A stretch of DNA of 64,000 nucleotides. Origin: Cognatiyoonia sp965661665 (GTDB lineage: Bacteria; Pseudomonadota; Alphaproteobacteria; Rhodobacterales; Rhodobacteraceae). Position 1 is the first letter of the stretch, and each line of letters begins with the position of its first letter. The stretch is taken from positions 1-64,000 of the forward strand of contig NZ_CBFIEO010000015.1 in NCBI RefSeq assembly GCF_965661665.1. Direction: 5' to 3'. This document shows, one piece after another, positions 62,440-64,000 of this stretch. The notes under the pieces were generated by a model. It was given only the letters and a program-made list of their open reading frames with translations. It did not search any database and was not told the DNA's origin. A program made the translations under genes and the position numbers.

Positions 62440-63120
62440 TTAGCCTTTAGCCAATTTCTTGGCTTGCTTGAGCCAATCATCACGCTCGATGCGGCCCTTT
62501 AAGTTCAGTTTCTCGTCCATAGCAGCGATGTCGTCTTTCGTCCACGCTGCGATCTGAGCGAATGTTGTCACGCCAAGATCGTTCAACTTCTTGACAATCA
62601 CTGGCCCAACGCCACTGATTTGTGTCAGGTTGTCTGCTTCAGATGCAGCGGCCTTCTTAGGCGCTGCTTTCTTTGGCGCGGCCTTTTTTGTCTCGGCCTT
62701 TGGTGCAGCTTCCTTTTTAGGCGCCGCTTTCTTCGCCGCTGGCTTCTTTGGCGCAACCGCTGCTACCGCAACACCCGCACCAGATACTGCCGCCATTACA
62801 CCAGACTTGTCTGCGCCCTTTTCGAGGATCTCAGTGATCCGCAGAAGAGTCAGTTGCTGCCGGTGGCCTTTCTTACGTGCGGAAGAGTGCTTCCGGCGAC
62901 GCTTAACAAAGTTGATTGTCTTTGGGCCTTTAATCTGGTCGATCACTTCAGCCTGAACACCGGCGCCGGATACGAAAGGCGCACCCACAGTGTTGTTGAC
63001 CAACAAAATGTCGTTGAATTGGACTTTGTCACCAGCAGAAGCTGCCAGCTTTTCGACGCGCAGAACGTCGCCAGATGCGACTTTGTACTGCTTGCCGCCG
63101 GTTTTCAGAACCGCGAACAT
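62440..63120 (-). CDS. rplU: 50S ribosomal protein L21 with C-terminal helix-hairpin-helix extension
   Basis: A 226-residue protein. Residues 1-103 are ordinary L21 (MFAVLKTGGKQYKVASGDVL, then INFVKRRRKHSSARKKGHRQ). Residues about 104-165 form a Lys/Ala/Pro linker of repeated AAPKK-like units. Residues 166-226 form a helix-hairpin-helix-like module (LTQISGVGPVIVKKLNDLGV, then FAQIAAWTKDDIAAMD). Such tails are seen in alphaproteobacterial L21 and resemble the small domain at the end of some NADH dehydrogenase E subunits. The tail may bind rRNA or DNA; its function is not known. Confidence 0.93.
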   Translation of the reverse strand: MFAVLKTGGKQYKVASGDVLRVEKLAASAGDKVQFNDILLVNNTVGAPFVSGAGVQAEVIDQIKGPKTINFVKRRRKHSSARKKGHRQQLTLLRITEILEKGADKSGVMAAVSGAGVAVAAVAPKKPAAKKAAPKKEAAPKAETKKAAPKKAAPKKAAASEADNLTQISGVGPVIVKKLNDLGVTTFAQIAAWTKDDIAAMDEKLNLKGRIERDDWLKQAKKLAKG

Positions 63121-63289
63121 AACTTATTCCTTTAGTTTCCGCGTCGATCAGGCCCCCGATTGGGTGTTTCATTGCCTGCCAACTGCGCGCCTATCGGCGG
63201 TAATTTGCAATTGCCTGTCCAAGCGCCTTGAACAGATGCGCGCTTATGTGAGGTTGTCGGATACAAGTCAACCCCTTTTGGAGTATTCC

Positions 63290-63630
63290 ATGCGACCTGC
63301 CGCGCCCTTTGTTTTTCTGGCGTTTCTTACCGCCTGTAGCTCGGAGGCAAACCACTTCGGCTGCTGATCTCAGGCACCAGCACAGCCATTGGAAATGCCG
63401 CCTATGCGGAGCATCGGGAGCAAATGGAAGTGCTCGTCAAAACACAGCATCACGCGCTCATCACTGACATTGAAAACGGCGGCAGAGCAACACTAACCCG
63501 AGCCTTCGATATTTCCGGCGTCCCAGTCAACCACCGCCCTGCCCGCATCACTCAATTGTAAGGGGATCTGGCGCTTTATGACACTAACTTTGAAGCACTG
63601 ATTGTCGCGTTGATGGTCTACGGCGGCTAA
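63290..63630 (+). pseudogene. Small lipoprotein gene with frameshift and nonsense codon
   Basis: After a GGAG site, ATG 63290 starts a lipoprotein signal (RPAAPFVFLAFLTACSSEA, lipobox LTAC). The frame fails near 63363 with TGA. Shifting by one base continues GTSTAIGNAAYAEHREQMEV, ALITDIENGGRATLTRAFDI, VNHRPARITQL, then TAA at 63559-63561 where Gln would fit, then GDLALYDTNFEALIVALMVY and a natural stop. The original product was about 110 residues and of unknown function. Confidence 0.78.
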
Positions 63631-64000
63631 AGCTCCTGCTGCATCATGTAGCGCCCAGTCGCTGCGCCAAGTTCGCTCGAAATCCGCTCCAGCATTTGGT
63701 CGTAGGCTTCGAACACGGCGACATTCATCTGCTTACCCGCTGCCGATTTCGAGAAATCTATATAGGTCTGAACCTCTTCATCGCTGAGCGGCTGATATGC
63801 CATCATCAGAAAGGAATAGGCCCACTCGCTCGTGCTCATGCGTATCTCCCCCTCTGACGACCAGATATCGGCGAGGATTTGATCCTCTGTAATGTCATCG
63901 CCAAATGCGCCGGAACTCATTAAGCCCACCAAGAACGCAAAGTTGGAATTGAGCGTGCCAACGACATTGTTTTCAATAATGTTGTTCGCCTTGATGAACT
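63627..64000 (-). CDS. DUF2059 protein, C-terminal part
   Basis: The minus strand is open from the window edge to the TAG at 63627, giving 123 residues of a larger protein. EDQILADIWSSEGEIRMSTS, WAYSFLMMAYQPLSDEEVQT and YIDFSKSAAGKQMNVAVFEA match DUF2059, a family of probably periplasmic proteins without known function. The GTG at 63932 is internal, because the frame continues upstream (FIKANNIIENNVVGTLNSN). It converges with the broken lipoprotein gene by 4 bases. Confidence 0.75.
   Translation of the reverse strand, partial: FIKANNIIENNVVGTLNSNFAFLVGLMSSGAFGDDITEDQILADIWSSEGEIRMSTSEWAYSFLMMAYQPLSDEEVQTYIDFSKSAAGKQMNVAVFEAYDQMLERISSELGAATGRYMMQQEL

Noticed and set aside
1..64000. CRISPR arrays, insertion sequences, prophage or integron features.
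   Set aside because: No regularly spaced repeats, transposase, integrase or phage structural frames were seen.

Overview
The window reads as chromosomal DNA of an alphaproteobacterium of the Rhodobacteraceae (Roseobacter group). The evidence is the gene content and order: ligA-recG beside a ctrA/sciP remnant and mnmA, obgE-proB-proA beside a chpT remnant, an olsB-olsA pair, bdhA followed by a patatin gene, AsnC-arginase-ornithine cyclodeaminase, a large GcvT-type dimethylglycine dehydrogenase, and an L21 protein with a long Lys/Ala-rich tail. No transposase, phage gene, CRISPR array or rRNA operon was seen. There is one tRNA (Leu, CAA).

Layout. 1-4.2 kb: HupE-like/DUF4198 pair, pseudouridine catabolism (psuK-psuG), DUF502, LysE exporter. 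4.2-6 kb: dead patatin gene behind 3-hydroxybutyrate dehydrogenase. 6-9.5 kb: a candidate small RNA, a peptide-binding protein, an aquaporin, an XRE-cupin regulator. 9.6-18 kb: acyl-CoA ligase/DsbA/MFS operon, mfd, hemB. 18-27 kb: SYLF lipoprotein, dead YceI gene, dimethylglycine dehydrogenase, MobA-like protein, cytochrome b561, tRNA-Leu, YqaA-DsbB, arginine catabolism. 27-35 kb: gyrA, dead beta-barrel gene, trmFO, methyltransferase, gluQRS, hisI, NifU-like protein, and a 40-residue membrane protein with a candidate LexA box. 35-41.7 kb: recG, ligA, broken ctrA, frameshifted sciP, mnmA. 41.7-48 kb: SLC13 permease, ATPase, metA, hydrolase, an internally deleted ppk2, TetR, PagL-like protein. 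48-56.5 kb: rpsI-rplM, thioesterase, enoyl-CoA hydratase, M32 peptidase, heme A synthase, TrmJ, ThiE-like protein, ornithine-lipid genes, DUF3553. 56.5-64 kb: dead chpT, proA-proB-obgE, three tandem GNAT genes (two broken), rpmA-rplU, a broken lipoprotein gene, and a DUF2059 gene running off the end.

The main result is gene decay aimed at one regulatory circuit. Three members of the CtrA system lie in two separate loci here and all are damaged: ctrA has an 8-base loss after the receiver domain, a second frameshift and nonsense codons; chpT has three nonsense codons in one otherwise continuous frame; sciP has lost one base in an A-run at codon 5. The housekeeping neighbours of each are intact. 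In this family the CckA-ChpT-CtrA relay controls motility, gene-transfer agent and related traits, so the organism has probably abandoned that programme. Around ten pseudogenes in 64 kb suggest ongoing genome reduction. Other points for a second look are a ~76-nt two-hairpin small RNA with promoter and terminator, the possible SOS-controlled 40-residue membrane protein, and an in-frame core deletion in ppk2 that leaves a 116-residue open frame with a strong ribosome binding site.
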